64,000 nucleotides of DNA from Candidatus Fermentibacteraceae bacterium (GTDB lineage Bacteria > Fermentibacterota > Fermentibacteria > Fermentibacterales > JCC-6). Positions within the stretch are counted from its first letter, which is position 1. The number at the start of each line of letters is the position of its first letter. The position numbers and the translations under genes were made by a program. The notes beneath the pieces are model-generated. The model made no database searches. It was not told where the DNA came from and worked only from the letters and a program-made list of their open reading frames with translations. Below are positions 61,626 through 64,000 of this stretch, in pieces. The stretch is from contig JAMOUX010000044.1 of the NCBI GenBank assembly GCA_027067855.1, positions 1 to 64,000 of the forward strand, written 5' to 3'.

Positions 61626-61654
61626 ACAGTATTTCATGTGTAAACTATTGTCAA
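61626..61654 (-). promoter_or_regulatory. predicted dnaK promoter
   Basis: Read on the minus strand, TTGACA (61654-61649) and TACTGT (61631-61626) are 17 bases apart, about 113 bases before the TTG start. The -35 is perfect; the -10 matches at four of six positions. It lies in the only gap between mtnA and dnaK. No heat-shock sigma consensus or CIRCE repeat was noticed. Confidence 0.55.
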
Positions 61655-61670
61655 TGCTGAAATCATTAAA

Positions 61671-62723
61671 TCATTGACCGCCGAATTCATCGACCATTCC
61701 GGTGAATTCCCGCACCGAATCTTCGTTCGGATACCGAATCACTCCCTTCTCGCATATTATGGCGTCGACCAAGTCCGAAGGCGTCACGTCGAACGCGGGA
61801 TTCCAGGCATCCACTCCATCGGGAACGAGTTTTCTTCCTCCCAGACAAGCCATTTCCCCCCTCCCCCTGAACTCTATGACTATGTCCTTCCCGGATTCGG
61901 TTTCCATGTCGAACGTGGACAGCGGCGCCACAACGTAGAAGGGAACATCGTGGGCCCTGGCCGCCAGGGCCAGCGGATACGTTCCCACCTTGTTGGCCAC
62001 GTCCCCGTTGGCGGCTATCCTATCGCTTCCCACTACCACTGCGTCCACGGAACCGGACGCCAGGAGGGATGCCGCCGCCGAGTCCGGCAGTACGCTCACC
62101 GGAATACCGGCTTTCTCCAGTTCCCAGGCCGTAAGCCTGGAACCCTGGAAGAGAGGGCGGGTTTCGTCCGCGAAAACCTTTACGAGCTTGCCGGCGTCCC
62201 AGGCCTCGTAGACCACCGCCAGCGCCGTTCCCAGGCCCGCAGTCGCCAACCCGCCCGCGTTGCAGTGGGTCAGTACCGTGCAATTTCCGGGGAGGAGGCC
62301 GGCACCGTGCTTCCCCATGCTCATGCTCGCCGCCAGGTCCTTCTCCACCATGTCGTGCGCGGATCGAAGCAGCGCCCGGATCAATTCGTCCCTGTCGCCG
62401 ACTCCTTCGAAAATCCTCCTCTGGACACCGGTACAATGAAAAAGGTTCACCGCAGTGGGCCTGGTGCTTTCCAGGAGCGCAACCTTCTCCAGAAAAATCT
62501 TTCCGAAATCACCGCCTTCCGGAGTCGTGAGCGCCGCCAGGACGCAGCCGTACGCCGCCGCTATCCCTATGGCGGGCGCACCTCGAACCGCCAGGTTCCT
62601 TATCGCATCGGCGAGGGATTCCACGTCTCCGCAGCATACGTATTCCTCCCTGCCGGGTAAAAGCCTCTGGTCCAGGAGCCTCAGGGCATTTCCGGTCCAC
62701 TCCAGCGTGGGAATAGGCTGCAT
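61671..62723 (-). CDS. mtnA: S-methyl-5-thioribose-1-phosphate isomerase
   Basis: 350 residues of the eIF2B-like fold. MtnA converts methylthioribose-1-phosphate to methylthioribulose-1-phosphate in methionine salvage. Landmarks: RNLAVRGAPAIGIAAAYG near residue 43, LTHCNAGGLATAGLGTALAV with the catalytic Cys near 153, and DRIAANGDVANKVGTYPLA with the catalytic Asp near 233. GAWNPAFDVTP-like sequence follows. It abuts the CoaC-like gene with no gap. No other salvage genes are in view. Confidence 0.95.
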   Translation of the reverse strand: MQPIPTLEWTGNALRLLDQRLLPGREEYVCCGDVESLADAIRNLAVRGAPAIGIAAAYGCVLAALTTPEGGDFGKIFLEKVALLESTRPTAVNLFHCTGVQRRIFEGVGDRDELIRALLRSAHDMVEKDLAASMSMGKHGAGLLPGNCTVLTHCNAGGLATAGLGTALAVVYEAWDAGKLVKVFADETRPLFQGSRLTAWELEKAGIPVSVLPDSAAASLLASGSVDAVVVGSDRIAANGDVANKVGTYPLALAARAHDVPFYVVAPLSTFDMETESGKDIVIEFRGRGEMACLGGRKLVPDGVDAWNPAFDVTPSDLVDAIICEKGVIRYPNEDSVREFTGMVDEFGGQ

Positions 62724-63272
62724 TTATCCTTTTCCCCTCAACGCATCCAGGCAAACCTCCAGGATTTCCCGTGGTTCCATCATCCTCCCCGGTCCCGTGG
62801 TACCGCACGCCAGTTCGCCCTCTACAGGCCCGGCCAGCACCACCCCCATTTCCGCCAGTCTTTCGACATTGAATCTCGTGGCGGGGTTGTTCCACATCCT
62901 CTGATTCATGGCCGGAGCCATCACCACGGAACAATCGCATGCCAGGTAAACCGAAGACAGGAGGTCATTCGCCAGGCCCCATGCCGCCTTCGCCATAAAA
63001 TCCGCCGTAGCAGGCGCCACGACAAACAGGTCGAGATCATCCGTCAAATGTATGTGAGGCACCGTCGATACTACGTCTTCTCCGAAAAGCTCGGTAAAAA
63101 CCGGCCTGCCGGTCACCGACGAGAGCTGGGTTTCGGTAACGAACTTCAACCCCGCCGGGGTTATCACTCCGTCCACCTGGAAACCTTTCTTCCTGAGTAA
63201 CGAAGCCAGCATCACACCCTTGAAAGCCGCCGCGCTCCCGGTGATACCCAGTAGAATTCTCCTACTTTCCAT
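62724..63272 (-). CDS. flavoprotein of the phosphopantothenoylcysteine decarboxylase (CoaC) family
   Basis: 182 residues. The HFCD flavoprotein fold shows LLGITGSAAAFKGVMLASLL at the N-terminus, an active-site His in VPHIHLTDDLDLFVVAPATADFMAKAAWGLANDLLS and the substrate motif APAMNQRMWNNPAT. Only the decarboxylase half is present; the CoaB synthetase domain usually fused to it is absent. The start at 63272 overlaps the coaX stop by 11 bases. Neighbouring coaX supports a coenzyme A role. Confidence 0.85.
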   Translation of the reverse strand: MESRRILLGITGSAAAFKGVMLASLLRKKGFQVDGVITPAGLKFVTETQLSSVTGRPVFTELFGEDVVSTVPHIHLTDDLDLFVVAPATADFMAKAAWGLANDLLSSVYLACDCSVVMAPAMNQRMWNNPATRFNVERLAEMGVVLAGPVEGELACGTTGPGRMMEPREILEVCLDALRGKG

Positions 63273-64000
63273 GACCGTACCTCTCTCCGATACTGTCGAT
63301 CCCCACAAGAGTCAGCTCCGGGCACAATTTCATCCCGGTGTCGCAGTGGGCCGTCATCATCTCCGCCCAACCCCCGGTGGCCCAAACGGTAGGTTCTCCC
63401 TCCATTTCCGAGATCAAACGTCTTACTATGTAATCCGTGGCTCCGACAGCACCCAGCAACACCCCCGAACGTACCGCATGGGACGTGGATTTGCCTATGA
63501 CGGTATCCGGAAACCGCAGGTCCACCGGGTTGAGTTTCTCCGCTTTCTTGAAAAGCTCGGCCGCCGCAGTACCTACACCCGGCGAGATGACACCTCCAAG
63601 GAACGCACCGGAGGCGTCTACGGCGTCGAAGGTAGTGGCGGTTCCGAAATCCACCACGATAGCAGGAAGGCCGCCCAGTTTCATGGCTCCAACAGTGTTG
63701 GCCAGCCTGTCGGCTCCTATTTCGCCGGGATAGTCATACTTTATCTTGACACCTGCGGTCTCCACATCCACTTCCACCGGTTCCACTTCCAGGAACCGCC
63801 CGGAAAACTCCCGCAACGAGTGGCGCACCTGGGGGACGACCGTGGCAAAGGCCATGGCCTGCGGCAACCCCGTACCTCCGGATCCGAGCAGCGATCCCAT
63901 GATCACCCAAAGGTCGTCCGCCGTCCAGTGAAAAGTGGTGATTCTCCAACTCTCCGCCAGTTTTCCATCCACGAAGACGCCCACCGCCGTCTTGGTATTG
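63262..64000 (-). CDS. coaX: type III pantothenate kinase, 5' end outside window
   Basis: At least 246 residues; the frame is open to the window edge and begins NTKTAVGVFVDGKLAESWRI, matching the D-x-G-N-T-N phosphate motif of CoaX just after its start. A few N-terminal residues are missing. Other landmarks: IGADRLANTVGA, IVVDFGTATTFDAVDASGAFLGGVISPG, and GKSTSHAVRSGVLLGAVGATD. The enzyme phosphorylates pantothenate as the first step to CoA. It begins the coaX-coaC-mtnA cluster. Confidence 0.94.
   Translation of the reverse strand, partial: NTKTAVGVFVDGKLAESWRITTFHWTADDLWVIMGSLLGSGGTGLPQAMAFATVVPQVRHSLREFSGRFLEVEPVEVDVETAGVKIKYDYPGEIGADRLANTVGAMKLGGLPAIVVDFGTATTFDAVDASGAFLGGVISPGVGTAAAELFKKAEKLNPVDLRFPDTVIGKSTSHAVRSGVLLGAVGATDYIVRRLISEMEGEPTVWATGGWAEMMTAHCDTGMKLCPELTLVGIDSIGERYGHGK

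Noticed and set aside
61514-61670. CIRCE/HrcA operator upstream of dnaK
   Set aside because: No TTAGCACTC-N9-GAGTGCTAA-like repeat is present; only a sigma-70-type promoter was seen.

Overview
This window is GC-rich, gene-dense chromosomal DNA from an anaerobic, hydrogen-metabolising bacterium with a diderm-type envelope. That reading rests on two lytic transglycosylases, a LysM protein, a predicted outer-membrane barrel, lipoprotein signals and a periplasmic-chaperone-like protein. A secreted phosphatase ends in a FlgD-like 'NPFN...G.YY.R' domain typical of candidate phyla such as Fermentibacterota, Eisenbacteria and WOR-3. Placement among such lineages is inference; no rRNA is present to prove it. 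I saw no tRNA, rRNA, CRISPR array, insertion sequence or prophage.

Layout. 1-2.1 kb: the end of a response-regulator fusion, then a visibly AT-richer patch with a nucleotidyltransferase-fold gene. 2.1-7.2 kb (minus strand): a tightly overlapping selenium operon of cysteine desulfurase, selD, yedF, a DUF3343 Se/S carrier, a YedE-type transporter and a TusA-like protein, ending in a small exported protein and a hairpin. selD itself carries an in-frame TGA at its active site, so this cell decodes selenocysteine. The small exported protein also has an in-frame TGA, in a Cys-Gly-Ser-TGA context and followed by a SECIS-like hairpin, making it a candidate new selenoprotein. 7.6-11.6 kb: mixed genes (GDT1-type exporter, ogt, B12-binding radical SAM enzyme, small barrel, acetate transporter). 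11.6-15.4 kb: an unusual operon of acpS, short-chain acyl-CoA synthetase, acyl carrier protein and a Kbl-type alpha-oxoamine synthase. 15.4-18.1 kb: a GT-C membrane glycosyltransferase and an orphan histidine kinase.

18.2-36.5 kb is the energy-metabolism core. hypFCDE (minus) and hypAB (plus) diverge from one promoter region. Facing them is a 17-gene minus-strand operon: a HydB/HydG-type NAD(P)H-flavin and iron-sulfur module, a four-cluster ferredoxin, a group 4 membrane-bound NiFe hydrogenase (NuoB, C, D, H and I-like subunits), a complete split Mrp antiporter module (MrpA-N, MbhDE/MrpA-C, B, C, D, E, F, G) and the maturation endopeptidase. Together they predict an ion-pumping machine linking H2, ferredoxin and NAD(P)H. 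The MrpA/NuoL-like subunit has lost the usual TM5 glutamate.

36.6-45.3 kb: a four-gene operon with two lytic transglycosylases flanking a 1229-residue helical-repeat protein and a coiled-coil/TPR protein. 45.2-54.3 kb: asd, the sorted metallophosphatase, an acidic coiled-coil/zinc-ribbon protein, holA, a PpiD-like protein and a BtuCDF-type ABC importer. 54.3-64 kb: dnaG, mutS2, dnaJ and dnaK, then mtnA, a CoaC-type flavoprotein and the type III pantothenate kinase coaX, which runs off the window. Several genes (dnaK, hypD, acs, acpS, one transglycosylase) appear to start at TTG.
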